Assembly (NCBI RefSeq): GCF_001675045.1
Contig: NZ_LYPA01000071.1
Location: forward strand, 181,311 to 245,310
DNA: 64,000 nt
Origin: Paenibacillus oryzae
GTDB lineage: Bacteria > Bacillota > Bacilli > Paenibacillales > Paenibacillaceae
Direction: 5' to 3'
The notes under the pieces were generated by a model, which saw only the letters and a list, made by a program, of their open reading frames with translations, was not told the origin of the DNA and did no database searches. Numbering within the stretch: the stretch's first letter is position 1; the number at the start of each line of letters is the position of its first letter. The translations under genes and the position numbers were made by a program. Positions 33,086 to 41,899 of this stretch are shown here, in pieces.

Positions 33086-33118
33086 AAAAAAGGTCAGGTC
33101 CCTGATGGCTCCTGACCT
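33086..33118 (-). terminator. Terminator downstream of the phn transporter genes (in 32910-33324 gap)
   Basis: On the minus strand AGGTCAGG pairs with CCTGACCT across a 12-nt loop and is followed by six T. It lies about 205 bases past the phnE stop. The remaining parts of the gap (32910-33085 and 33119-33324) show no gene or repeat that I can support. Confidence 0.8.
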
Positions 33119-33324
33119 TATTCCAAGCTATTGCCACAAATAGCACAGTCATTCATGACCCTAACACTTCTCATATGCCGCATTTTGCTTCTAACACTCA
33201 TAAATGTCCGCTACACGCACCACCTGACGTAATGTCCACACATTATACCTGTAAGATGTGCCTGTACGCAGCAGTTGCGCGTTGTTCCTGTACATTTGCT
33301 TGCCCACTGCTCTTTACACCAGCT

Positions 33325-34131
33325 TTAAACCAGCTTTTTGCGAATGTAGCCGGACAGGAGGTCAATTAATGTAATCATGACAACGATGCCCAGCAAAATA
33401 ATGCCGACGCGCGGCCAATTGCGAGCGCTTAGTGCAAAAATCAAGGGCGTGCCGATGCCGCCGGCGCCGATAACGCCAAGAATCGTTGCGGAGCGGACAT
33501 TGATTTCAAATCGGTACAGCGTATTTGACAGAAACCCCGGCATAACCTGTGGAAGCACGGCGAACCACATCTGCTGCAGCCGGGTAGCCCCGCATGCCAG
33601 CAGCGCCTCCGACGGACCTGGATCAATATTTTCCACCTCGTCAGCATACAGCTTGCCCAACATGCCGATGGAATGCAGTCCCAGTGCCAGCACCCCCGCA
33701 AAAGAGGTTGGCCCCACTGCCTTAATAAACATTAACGCCATAATGATTTCCGGGAACGTACGAATAACGCTAAGCATCATCCTGCCCGAACCGCTTAACC
33801 AGCGGAAGCGGCTCATATTGCGCGAAGCCCAAAACGCAAACGGAATACAAAGCACAGCGGAAATGACCGTGCCAAGCACCGATATGGCAAGCGTGTCAAG
33901 CAAGCCGCGCAGCAAATCCTCGCCTTCAGGCAAATAAACATAGTTCCAGTCCGGTGAAAAAATACCCGCCGCTATCGCCTTCGTTACCTGACCCGCAGTT
34001 TCCTTCAGACCGTCCATGGGTACGCCGGATAATGCCCAGATATAAACAAAAGCCAGCGCAACTATAATAACTAGACGAAACGGACTTTTGAGCGGTTTAG
34101 GCCGGACTACTCCGGCTTCTGTTTTCATCAT
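33325..34131 (-). CDS. phnE: Phosphonate/phosphate-type ABC transporter permease, second PhnE
   Basis: A 268-residue inner-membrane permease with about six helices. The binding-protein-dependent transport fold is shown by LLDTLAISVLGTVISAVLCIPFAFWAS, LGLHSIGMLGKLYADEVENIDPGPSEALLACGATRLQQ (the EAA-type coupling loop) and SATILGVIGAGGIGTPLIFAL. Its ATG overlaps the stop of the upstream permease gene (34128-34131). With phnD, phnC and the first permease it forms a complete importer; the two permeases probably pair as a heterodimer. Confidence 0.93.
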   Translation of the reverse strand: MMKTEAGVVRPKPLKSPFRLVIIVALAFVYIWALSGVPMDGLKETAGQVTKAIAAGIFSPDWNYVYLPEGEDLLRGLLDTLAISVLGTVISAVLCIPFAFWASRNMSRFRWLSGSGRMMLSVIRTFPEIIMALMFIKAVGPTSFAGVLALGLHSIGMLGKLYADEVENIDPGPSEALLACGATRLQQMWFAVLPQVMPGFLSNTLYRFEINVRSATILGVIGAGGIGTPLIFALSARNWPRVGIILLGIVVMITLIDLLSGYIRKKLV

Positions 34132-34940
34132 AGCAATTTCTCCCGCAGCTTGGTGCTGGCATAATCAATCAGCAGCACAATTACAAGCGTCATCAGAATA
34201 ATGGCGCTGGTCTTGTCATATTCAAGAAATCCCAGCGTCGCTTCATAATAAAGGCCGATTCCGCCCGCTCCAACGAGGCCTAGAACAGCGGCGGCACGCA
34301 CATTGATTTCAAAAGCATACAAAACAAACGAGGTAAACTGCGCTGCGAGCTGAGGCACGACACCAAAAACAATAAGCTGAATCCGGTTCATGCCGACCGC
34401 CGTCATAGCCTCCAGCGGCCCCCGGTCAATTGTCTCCAAGGCTTCATACGTCAGTTTAGCAATCAGTCCCAGAGAAAACACCGCCAGAGCAAAAATGCCG
34501 GGAACTGGTCCCAGTCCAAAAATGGCAACAAATATAGCAGCAAGCAGCAAATCCGGCAGCGTTCGGATCAAATTAAGCAGGAACCTCGCAGGATAATACA
34601 CCCAAATATTAGGGGTAAGATTGCCAGCGCAAAAAATGGCGACAGGAATGGCGCCTATCGCGCCAATAGTTGTGCCAAGAAGAGCCATTCGGATCGTTTC
34701 CAGCATGCCCGGCAGAATGTTGTCCATATAGCTCCAGCGGGGAGGAACCATCTCCCGCAGCAATTTCATCATTTCGGGGATTCCCTCCAGCAATTCGCCA
34801 AAGCTGGCCTCCGTCTGCTTCGCGCTGGCAATAAGCAGCAGCAATACGAGAGCAGCCGTCAAAACATGCTTGATGCGTCCCGGCGGCTTGGGGTGAATTG
34901 AGACGGCAGCACTTTGCGGAACGCCCATTTGCGTTTTCAT
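34128..34940 (-). CDS. phnE: Phosphonate/phosphate-type ABC transporter permease, first PhnE
   Basis: A 270-residue permease, paralogous to the next gene. Key segments are MLETIRMALLGTTIGAIGAIPVAIFCAGN, the coupling loop LTYEALETIDRGPLEAMTAVGMNRIQL and AAAVLGLVGAGGIGLYYEA. The N-terminus carries one helix (VLTAALVLLLLIAS) and a long external loop. Start ATG 34940 overlaps the phnC stop as ATGA, indicating coupled translation. Confidence 0.93.
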   Translation of the reverse strand: MKTQMGVPQSAAVSIHPKPPGRIKHVLTAALVLLLLIASAKQTEASFGELLEGIPEMMKLLREMVPPRWSYMDNILPGMLETIRMALLGTTIGAIGAIPVAIFCAGNLTPNIWVYYPARFLLNLIRTLPDLLLAAIFVAIFGLGPVPGIFALAVFSLGLIAKLTYEALETIDRGPLEAMTAVGMNRIQLIVFGVVPQLAAQFTSFVLYAFEINVRAAAVLGLVGAGGIGLYYEATLGFLEYDKTSAIILMTLVIVLLIDYASTKLREKLL

Positions 34941-35737
34941 GCCGTAATCCCCTTCTGCCCGGCCGGCGCGTTTCCTTTGTCCAACAGCTCATCCTCCTGG
35001 ATCGGACGACCGTAAATGGCGGCAAAACGTTCATTCGTCGCATCCGACACCGGTCCGTCGAATACAACTTCTCCCGCCCGCAATCCAATAATTCTCGTTG
35101 CATATTCACGAGCCAAATCGATAAAATGCAAATTGACTATCGTCGTAATGCCCAATTCCTGATTGATGCGCTTCAAATCGTCCATGACCTGCTTAGTCGT
35201 CAGCGGGTCCAGCGAAGCGACGGGTTCATCGGCAAGAATGATTTTGGCCTCCTGAGCCAACACGCGGGCAATCGCTACGCGCTGCTGCTGACCCCCGGAC
35301 AGCTGATCCGCTCTTATATAGGCTTTATCCGCGATGCCAACCCGCTCCAGCGCGCCAAAGGCCAAATCCACATCAGCCGCCGGAAAGCGCCCTAGTATGC
35401 TGCGCAGCGTGGAATGATAGCCGACTCGTCCGGCAAGCACATTGCGAAGCACAGTTGATCGTTTCACAAGGTTGAAGCTTTGAAAAATCATGCCAATATC
35501 CCTCCGAATCATCCGCAGCGCTTTGCCATGGGACTTCGTGATGGATTTGCCGTTAATGATGATGTCGCCTTCTGTAATATCGTGGAGCCGGTTGATGGAA
35601 CGCAGCAGCGTCGACTTGCCCGCCCCCGACAGCCCAACAACGGCTATAAATTCCCCCTGCCCGATCGTCAGGTTAATCTTATTCAGTCCCTTGGTTCCGT
35701 TGGGATATTCCTTGGATACCTGGCGCAGCTCAATCAT
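34937..35737 (-). CDS. phnC: Phosphonate/phosphate-type ABC transporter ATPase
   Basis: A 266-residue ATPase powering the PhnD/PhnE importer. Walker A is GLSGAGKSTLLRSI, the signature LSGGQQQRVAIARVLAQ and Walker B IILADEPVASLDP; the family insertion FNLVKRSTVLRNVLAGRVG is present. It is set to start at ATG 35737, nine bases after AAGAAGG; the frame extends 15 codons upstream without a site. The spacing to phnD (about 90 bp) holds no terminator. Confidence 0.95.
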   Translation of the reverse strand: MIELRQVSKEYPNGTKGLNKINLTIGQGEFIAVVGLSGAGKSTLLRSINRLHDITEGDIIINGKSITKSHGKALRMIRRDIGMIFQSFNLVKRSTVLRNVLAGRVGYHSTLRSILGRFPAADVDLAFGALERVGIADKAYIRADQLSGGQQQRVAIARVLAQEAKIILADEPVASLDPLTTKQVMDDLKRINQELGITTIVNLHFIDLAREYATRIIGLRAGEVVFDGPVSDATNERFAAIYGRPIQEDELLDKGNAPAGQKGITA

Positions 35738-35829
35738 TATGACATGCCTTCTTTCTTGAAAATGTTTCATTCCAACGCGCAAAAGACCGGACAGCGCAAG
35801 AAACGCTGGTCCGGCCTGTTCGCTGCTTA

Positions 35830-36816
35830 CTACTCTGTTTTCACTTTTTCGTTATACTGGCGCACAATTTCAAAATTGCTGTCTTTGGATTCAACATAAC
35901 CCTCATGTGTATAAATTTCCTTGATGATGGCATGGCCTTCTTCGTCTTTGCCGATATCAATGAAAGCTTTTTTGATTTTGTCCACCCATTCCGCGCTCAT
36001 GTCGGAGCGTACGGAAATGGTGTCATTAGGAATGGGCTCGGTGAAGGCCAGGATGCGGGTTTCTTCAAATACAGTGGGATAATCCTTGGTCACGATGTTG
36101 CGGGCATCCTGAAAAATAGCGGCCGCATCTACATCGCCGTTCAGCACAGCCAATACGCCTTGGTCATGCCCCTTGACGGTAATCGGCTGAACATCCTTCA
36201 GCGGGTCGATGCCGTTATCCAGCAGCAAGCCGGCAGGCCATACATAACCGGCAGAGGAGGTTACGTTTTGGTAGGCGATTTTGGCCCCTTTCAAATCTGC
36301 TACGGACCCAATCGGAGAATCCTTTTTCACAATGAACAAAGCTTTGTAGAAGTCCACCAGATTTTCGGTTGGAGCTCCAGTGACGTCATCCACGCCGAAA
36401 CGCTGCGCCTGCAGAATGACTTCAGCCGCTCCTTTTTCTTTAGCAATGACATAACCAGTCGGGGGCAGGAAGCCCACATCTACCTTTTTGGAAGCCATAG
36501 CTTCAATAATGGTATTAAAATCTGTCGATACGCTAACCTTTACCGGGATGCCGAGTCGATCGCCAAGCAGCTTTTCCAGCGGCTTTGCCTTGGCTTCCAG
36601 CGTTTCTGCATTTTGGGAAGGCACAAACTGCACGGTCAATTCAGTTGGCGAATAGCCCTCGGAAGCAGCTTCCGTATGCGCAGGCGTTGATGTGTCAGCG
36701 CCGGGGCTGGGCGAACCCCCATTGGCGCCATTGCTGGAGGTTTTGTTGCCGGCTCCGCAAGCCGTCAGCAGCAAAACCAGAAATAAAACAGAGATCAATA
36801 AAGCAGACTTCTTCAA
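35830..36816 (-). CDS. phnD: Phosphonate/phosphite/phosphate-binding lipoprotein PhnD
   Basis: A 328-residue substrate-binding lipoprotein. It starts at TTG 36816 (GGAGGG site) with KKSALLISVLFLVLLLTACG; the Cys is the lipidation site, followed by a Gly/Ser/Thr linker. The PhnD fold shows LTVQFVPSQNAETLEAKAKPLEKLL, VDVGFLPPTGYVIAKEKGAAEVILQAQR, KGAKIAYQNVTSSAGYVWP and ILAFTEPIPNDTISVR. The reading frame is open about 290 bp further upstream, but that part lacks start signals. The ligand (phosphonate, phosphite or a phosphate ester) cannot be fixed from sequence; the divergent nucleotidase suggests organic phosphate. Confidence 0.93.
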   Translation of the reverse strand: MKKSALLISVLFLVLLLTACGAGNKTSSNGANGGSPSPGADTSTPAHTEAASEGYSPTELTVQFVPSQNAETLEAKAKPLEKLLGDRLGIPVKVSVSTDFNTIIEAMASKKVDVGFLPPTGYVIAKEKGAAEVILQAQRFGVDDVTGAPTENLVDFYKALFIVKKDSPIGSVADLKGAKIAYQNVTSSAGYVWPAGLLLDNGIDPLKDVQPITVKGHDQGVLAVLNGDVDAAAIFQDARNIVTKDYPTVFEETRILAFTEPIPNDTISVRSDMSAEWVDKIKKAFIDIGKDEEGHAIIKEIYTHEGYVESKDSNFEIVRQYNEKVKTE

Positions 36817-37012
36817 GTGAACACCCTCCAAAACGAATCTTGTATTTTTGTGCACTTGTCCACTATAAGCAAGGTATATTTGGTAAACATCAATTTCATT
36901 TCGTATTTTTGTAAAATTTGAGGAAGGGCTGTAAACCGCCGCTTCATCTGCTAGAATAGCCTCATTATCATTCAGCTCGACATAGAAACGAGCCATACAG
37001 GGAGAGAACGCT

Positions 37013-38785
37013 GTGGCAACAAACCCGATAAACCCGACGAACTCATCAAAGAGAGCCGGCTCCAGAGCCAGTACGGCGGTCTGCGACATTATAATGACCA
37101 GCGACATTCATGGCGCCATTCGCCCCATCGATTACCATACAAACGCCCCTCGCCGGGAGGGGCTTGCCATGCTGTCATCGCTCATTGCCCGCGAGCGCGA
37201 AAGGGCTCCCGAGCTGTTGCTTATCGACAACGGCGATCTTTTGCAGGGTTCGCCGCTGGCATCCTACGCCGCCGCTTTTACCGGTCAGCAGGAGGTTCAT
37301 CCCTTCATCAGCGTTTTGAATGAGCTTCGCTACGATGCAGCCGTTATCGGCAACCATGAATTCAATTACGGCCTTCCATTGCTGCGCAAGGCGGCGCTGG
37401 ACTCCCGTTTTCCCTGGCTGTCCGCCAACATCGTTGCCGCAAAAGAGCAGCCGCTGGCTGGCGAGCAGACGTTATCCGTTGATCCATTGCCAAGAGTCGA
37501 GCATGCGAACAAACCAAAGGAAGATGATGCAGAGAGTACACGTTCCTCTGTTCTTCCTATGCCTGCCAAGGGCTTGTCCCCCGCTTTTGGGCCGCCTTAT
37601 CTGATCAAAACGTTATCCTCCGGCGTAAAAGTAGCCTTGCTTGGCGTCACAACCCATTACATTCCCAATTGGGAGCTGCCCGGCCATATAGAGGGTCTGA
37701 CGTTTCTGGACGCTCTGGAGACAGTGCGGAGCTGGGTTGCATATATTCGCAAGCATGAGCAGCCGGACGTGCTGGCGGTCAGCTACCATGGCGGCTTTGA
37801 ACGCGATCTACAAAGCGGCGAGCCGACAGAGCGATTGACCGGCGAAAATCAAGGGTACGCCATGTGTACGGAAATCGAAGGCATCGATGTGTTGTTGACC
37901 GGACACCAGCATCGCCGGCTGACGGGTGAAATAAACGGAGTAACCATTGTCCAGCCGGGTGTCTCGGGGGCGTCGTGCGGCCGCATATCCATTCAGCTGG
38001 AGAAGTGCGAGGGCGAGAGGTGGCGCATTGTAAAAAAAGAAGCCCGGCTTTTGGACGCCAGCTCGGAAGGCAATAGCCCGGATAACACGGTATTGGAGTT
38101 GACGGAGGAGTCCGAAGCGGCTGCCCAGGCTTGGCTTGACCAGCCCATCGGCGTGCTGGAAGGCGATTTGTCGGTTGATGACCCCTTGTCGCTTCGGCTT
38201 AAGGAGCATCCCTTTATGGCTTTTGTCCATCAGGTGCAGATGGAGGCTACGGGCGCTGAATTATCAAACGCGGCTTTTTTAAGCGAGCAAGGCGGCGGTT
38301 TTTCGGGAAGCATCACCATACGGGATATTTCGTCCAACTTTATATATCCCAATACGTTAGCTGTTCTCAGGCTGAGCGGGAGGGACATCAAGGAGGCGCT
38401 GGAGCAAAGTGCTCGTTATTTTACGCTGAACGATGCGGGGGATATTGAGGTTCATCCGGATTATCTTCGGCCCAAGCCGCAGCATTACAATTACGATATG
38501 TGGGGCGGCATTCATTATGAATTAAACATTGCCAAACCTCCAGGCTCGCGAGTGGCAAAGCTGGAGCGCGACGGGGAGCCGCTGGATATGAACAGAAGCT
38601 ACTCCGTTGTTATGAACAACTATCGGGCTTCCGGCGGAGGGGATTATACGATGTATGTCGGCAAGCCGGTTTTGCATGAAGGAGCGGACGACATGGCCGC
38701 TCTGGTGGAACGATATATCCGCAAGCATCAGCCGCTGGCTGTTCCGAAGGCAGGGAATTGGCGGGTGACAGCCTCGCGTGACTGA
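37013..38785 (+). CDS. Cytoplasmic 5'-nucleotidase/cyclic-nucleotide phosphodiesterase family enzyme
   Basis: A 590-residue two-domain metallophosphoesterase (UshA/YfkN/CpdB family). The N-terminal calcineurin-like domain has all metal motifs: TSDIHGAIRP, LLLIDNGDLLQGSPLASY, AAVIGNHEFNYG, VSYHGG and LLTGHQHRR. The C-terminal 5'-nucleotidase domain (about 370-580) carries LSEQGGGFSGSITIRDI, FIYPNTLAVLRLSGRDIKEALE and VVMNNYRASGGGDYTMY. No signal peptide is present, unlike most relatives, so it acts in the cytoplasm. It starts at GTG 37013 behind GGGAGAG and is divergent from the phnD-type transporter, suggesting it processes an imported phosphoester. Confidence 0.9.
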   Translation: MATNPINPTNSSKRAGSRASTAVCDIIMTSDIHGAIRPIDYHTNAPRREGLAMLSSLIARERERAPELLLIDNGDLLQGSPLASYAAAFTGQQEVHPFISVLNELRYDAAVIGNHEFNYGLPLLRKAALDSRFPWLSANIVAAKEQPLAGEQTLSVDPLPRVEHANKPKEDDAESTRSSVLPMPAKGLSPAFGPPYLIKTLSSGVKVALLGVTTHYIPNWELPGHIEGLTFLDALETVRSWVAYIRKHEQPDVLAVSYHGGFERDLQSGEPTERLTGENQGYAMCTEIEGIDVLLTGHQHRRLTGEINGVTIVQPGVSGASCGRISIQLEKCEGERWRIVKKEARLLDASSEGNSPDNTVLELTEESEAAAQAWLDQPIGVLEGDLSVDDPLSLRLKEHPFMAFVHQVQMEATGAELSNAAFLSEQGGGFSGSITIRDISSNFIYPNTLAVLRLSGRDIKEALEQSARYFTLNDAGDIEVHPDYLRPKPQHYNYDMWGGIHYELNIAKPPGSRVAKLERDGEPLDMNRSYSVVMNNYRASGGGDYTMYVGKPVLHEGADDMAALVERYIRKHQPLAVPKAGNWRVTASRD

Positions 38786-38944
38786 CCATCGCCTGTTAGG
38801 AAGAGACATTTCGATTTTGTTGCCGTAACCAAATACCGAAATCCAGCGGCAAAAGGTAAAGCGCCGGCGCCGAGCTGACTGGCCGCTGGAGTAAAAAACG
38901 GACGGCTGCCATCAGACGGCGCAGAGTCAAGGCGGATGCTTGCC

Positions 38945-39238
38945 TCAAATCAATCGAATGATCTGAATAACATTGTCCCCTTGCGTTACCTCGATTACAT
39001 GATGTTTGTTGTTATAGGAAACGGCTCCTTGCCCGACTTCAATCACCGGATGTTCTCCCAAACCGAAAAACACATCGTCCGCCAATGCTTCCATGACTTC
39101 GCTTCTTTCTTCCTCGCCCAGCGCCTCCCACTCATCCTTTTCCATTTCGAAAAATGTGAAATTTTCTCCTATTTTCCCCACCGCGGCAGTCAATTCCGCT
39201 AGAATATCGCTGTATTCTCTGGCATGGCGCACTCCCAT
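38945..39238 (-). CDS. Small acidic protein of unknown function
   Basis: A 97-residue cytoplasmic protein with a helical N-terminal half (REYSDILAELTAAVGKIGENFTFFEMEKDEWEALGEEERSEVMEALADDVFFGLGEHP) and a beta-rich end (VIEVGQGAVSYNNKHHVIEVTQGDNVIQIIRLI). I do not recognise it. ATG 39238 lies 11 bases after AAGGAG; GTG 39247, only two bases away, is the alternative. It stands alone, convergent with the nucleotidase gene and divergent from motA. Confidence 0.7.
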   Translation of the reverse strand: MGVRHAREYSDILAELTAAVGKIGENFTFFEMEKDEWEALGEEERSEVMEALADDVFFGLGEHPVIEVGQGAVSYNNKHHVIEVTQGDNVIQIIRLI

Positions 39239-39397
39239 TTTGTTCACAACTCCTTATTTTTACGGAACGAATTCCGTTTACTCTAATTTCAGAATACCCT
39301 TTTGACGATATAAATAGAAGTAGACAAACGCAAACGCCTGTCGCCTGTCACCGGCGACACAGAAAAATGCAGAAATACATACTGGACGGGGTGTAGG

Positions 39398-40204
39398 ATG
39401 AAGAACTCAACAATTATTGGTCTCGTGTTAGGTCTTATCGGAATATTCGGCGGGATGGTGGTCAAGGGAGCAAAGCTTTCCGCTCTATTGAATCCCGCCG
39501 CCTATATGATTATTATTTTGGGGACTATGGCTGCCGTTATGGTTGCTTTTCCAATGTCCGAGCTAAAAAAAGTCGGTTCTTTGTTTAAAATCGTTTTTTC
39601 TACCCCCCAGCTGCCCGAACGCGAACAGCTCATTCAGCGCTTTATGGAATGGGCATCCATTACGCGCCGCGAGGGCTTGCTGGCATTGGAAGCAAAGGTC
39701 GATGAAATTGAAGATGATTTCCTCCGCAACGGCATGCGTATGATTATTGACGGAAATGACCAGGACCTCGTGCGTGACGTATTGCTGGAGGATATCGCTG
39801 CCACAGAGGAGCGCCATAAAGCCGGCGCCTTGATCTTTACACAGGCAGGCACCTATGCCCCTACGCTCGGGGTTCTCGGCGCGGTGGTTGGTCTCATTGC
39901 CGCATTGGCGGATATGAGCGAGATGGAAAAGCTGGCTCACGCTATCGCTGGCGCGTTTATCGCGACGCTGCTAGGTATATTTACAGGATATGTATTATGG
40001 CATCCCTTTGCCAACAAACTCAAACGTATTTCCAAGCAGGAAATTCAGATCAAGCTGATGATGCTGGAGGGCTTGTTGTCCATTCAGTCCGGCGTTTCCA
40101 CCATTGCGATTAACCAAAAGCTGTCTGTCTTCCTGACCCCTACGGAGCGGAAACAAATGAGGGAGAAGGAGGAAGGGGCCGTTGAGCAAAAAGCACAAGC
40201 ATGA
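39398..40204 (+). CDS. motA: Flagellar motor stator protein MotA
   Basis: A 268-residue membrane protein, the ring subunit of the proton-driven stator. Four hydrophobic helices are visible: IIGLVLGLIGIFGGMVV, YMIIILGTMAAVMVAF, YAPTLGVLGAVVGLIAAL and AIAGAFIATLLGIFTGYVLW. The large cytoplasmic loop contains the charged stretch that contacts FliG (MEWASITRREGLLALEAKVDEIEDDFLRNGMRMIIDG). Its 3' end overlaps motB by 23 bases. Confidence 0.95.
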   Translation: MKNSTIIGLVLGLIGIFGGMVVKGAKLSALLNPAAYMIIILGTMAAVMVAFPMSELKKVGSLFKIVFSTPQLPEREQLIQRFMEWASITRREGLLALEAKVDEIEDDFLRNGMRMIIDGNDQDLVRDVLLEDIAATEERHKAGALIFTQAGTYAPTLGVLGAVVGLIAALADMSEMEKLAHAIAGAFIATLLGIFTGYVLWHPFANKLKRISKQEIQIKLMMLEGLLSIQSGVSTIAINQKLSVFLTPTERKQMREKEEGAVEQKAQA

Positions 40205-41039
40205 TGACCACGAAGAACATGTAGACGAATCCTGGCTGATTCCCTATGCGGACTTAATGACCCTGTTGCTCGCGCTATTTATCGTGCTTTATGCCATGAA
40301 TACCGTCGATATCAAAAAGTTCGAGCAAATGTCGCAGGCTTTTAAAATCGCCTTAAACGACGGCGGCGGCATTCTGAACATGCCTTCCGTCACGCAGGAC
40401 GGCGATGACACCAGCAAGAAAAAGAAGGATAACGAAAATCAGGACAGTCAAGAGCAACAAGAGCAGAAAAACCAGGAAAACAAGCAAAATGAAGAAGATA
40501 AAATGTCCGAAAACGAGCTTCAGGAGCTGATAAAGCGAGAGGAAGCGGAATTTGAGGATTTAAAGAAAAAAATTGATGCGTATATCGAAAAAAACGGCTT
40601 GGTATCCGATTTGGAAACCCATATGAATTTATCGCAGCTGGTTATTACCATCAGCGACAAAGCGCTGTTTTCTCCAGCTCAAGCCAATTTAAAGCCTGAG
40701 GCAAGAGAACTGGCCGTGGCCATCGCCACAATGCTTGAGGAATATCCCGACTATGATGTTGTGGTTGCCGGGCATACGGATGATACGCCAATCAACAACA
40801 GCCAGTTCCGCTCGAACTGGGATCTAAGCACCATACGGGCCGTCCGGTTTCTGGACGTCATGTTGGAGAACAAAAATATTGATCCGCAGCGCTTTAGTGC
40901 GATCGGTTATGGCGAATATCATCCCGTAGCGGAAAATGATACCGTCGAAAACAAGGCAAAAAACCGCCGCGTCGAGGTTTCCATTCTCCATACGTACATC
41001 GATAGCCGCAATGTACAAACCTTAAAGGCTTCGAAATAG
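40182..41039 (+). CDS. motB: Flagellar motor stator protein MotB
   Basis: A 285-residue plug-and-anchor subunit of the stator. The single helix DESWLIPYADLMTLLLALFIVLYAMN carries the proton-binding Asp. A plug/linker region unusually rich in Gln, Asn, Glu and Lys spans about 70-125. The OmpA-like peptidoglycan-binding domain (LFSPAQANLKPEARELAVAIA, VAGHTDDTPINN, NRRVEVSIL) ends the protein. It starts at TTG 40182 inside motA behind AAGGAGGAAGG, so the pair is translationally coupled. Residues around the Asp resemble proton-type MotB. Confidence 0.95.
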   Translation: MSKKHKHDDHEEHVDESWLIPYADLMTLLLALFIVLYAMNTVDIKKFEQMSQAFKIALNDGGGILNMPSVTQDGDDTSKKKKDNENQDSQEQQEQKNQENKQNEEDKMSENELQELIKREEAEFEDLKKKIDAYIEKNGLVSDLETHMNLSQLVITISDKALFSPAQANLKPEARELAVAIATMLEEYPDYDVVVAGHTDDTPINNSQFRSNWDLSTIRAVRFLDVMLENKNIDPQRFSAIGYGEYHPVAENDTVENKAKNRRVEVSILHTYIDSRNVQTLKASK

Positions 41040-41071
41040 GCCAAGGCTTGACCGGAATTTAGTCACAACAA

Positions 41072-41122
41072 CAGAGAGCCGGCGGCAATCTCCCTGAACA
41101 GGGAGTTGCCGCCGGCTCTCTG
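41072..41122. terminator. Bidirectional terminator between motB and rluF
   Basis: A stem of about 23 bp with one bulged base and a GAAC loop (41072-41095 with 41100-41122), followed by TTTTG on the plus strand. It lies between convergent genes. Confidence 0.85.
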
Positions 41123-41135
41123 TTTTGTACTATAT

Positions 41136-41837
41136 CTATCTTGGGTTGTAATGAAGCAGGTCGAACAGCTCCAGACGTTCGTCCTCCGTCAAATCGCGCC
41201 ACTTGCCGCGCGGCAGGTCTCCCAGCATAATGTTCATAATGCGAATCCGCTTCAAATGCCGGACATGGTAACCAAACGCTTCGCACATGCGGCGAATTTG
41301 ACGGTTTTTACCCTCGGTCAGCACTATACGAAACATCCGCTCCCCGATTCGGGTCACCTTGCAAGGCAATGTCATGCTGCCCAAAATACGAACTCCGCTG
41401 CCCATGCCCTTCAGGAATGAATCGGTCACTGGCCGGTCTACCGTCACGATGTATTCTTTTTCGTGTTTGCCTTCAGAGCGCAAGATCGGATTAACCACGT
41501 CACCGTCATTCGTCATCAGAATAAGGCCCTCGGAATCCTTATCCAGTCTCCCAATAGGGAAAATACGCTCCTTGTGTCCAACAAAATCAACAATATTGCC
41601 TTTAATATGTAGCTCGGTTGTGCTGGTTATGCCAACCGGCTTGTTTAGTGCAATATAGACCGGGCGCTTGCGTTCTCCGATGCGGCGGCCGTTTACCCTC
41701 ACATCGTCGCCGGGCTCAGCCTGGCTGCCCAGTTCGGCTATAATCCCGTTAATGGTTACTTTGCGGCCTTCAATCAGCTTGTCCGCTTCGCGTCTTGAGC
41801 AAAAGCCCGTTTCACTAATAAACTTATTAATTCTCAC
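41136..41837 (-). CDS. rluF: 23S rRNA pseudouridine synthase, RluF type
   Basis: A 233-residue RsuA/RluB/RluF-family pseudouridine synthase. The N-terminal S4 RNA-binding domain (MRINKFISETGFCSRREADKLIEGRKVTING) is followed by the catalytic domain with the Asp in FPIGRLDKDSEGLILMTNDGD and the KNRQIRRMCEAFGYHVRHLKRIRI motif. The LHIKGNIVDFVGH segment favours RluF over RluB or RsuA; RluF modifies the helix 74-75 region of 23S rRNA. It starts at GTG 41837 behind GGGGTG. Confidence 0.9.
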   Translation of the reverse strand: MRINKFISETGFCSRREADKLIEGRKVTINGIIAELGSQAEPGDDVRVNGRRIGERKRPVYIALNKPVGITSTTELHIKGNIVDFVGHKERIFPIGRLDKDSEGLILMTNDGDVVNPILRSEGKHEKEYIVTVDRPVTDSFLKGMGSGVRILGSMTLPCKVTRIGERMFRIVLTEGKNRQIRRMCEAFGYHVRHLKRIRIMNIMLGDLPRGKWRDLTEDERLELFDLLHYNPR

Positions 41838-41899
41838 AGCTGCTTCACCCCGTTCAAGCGTATCCTACACCAGGAAAGGAATTTGTGCAACAATCCCTT

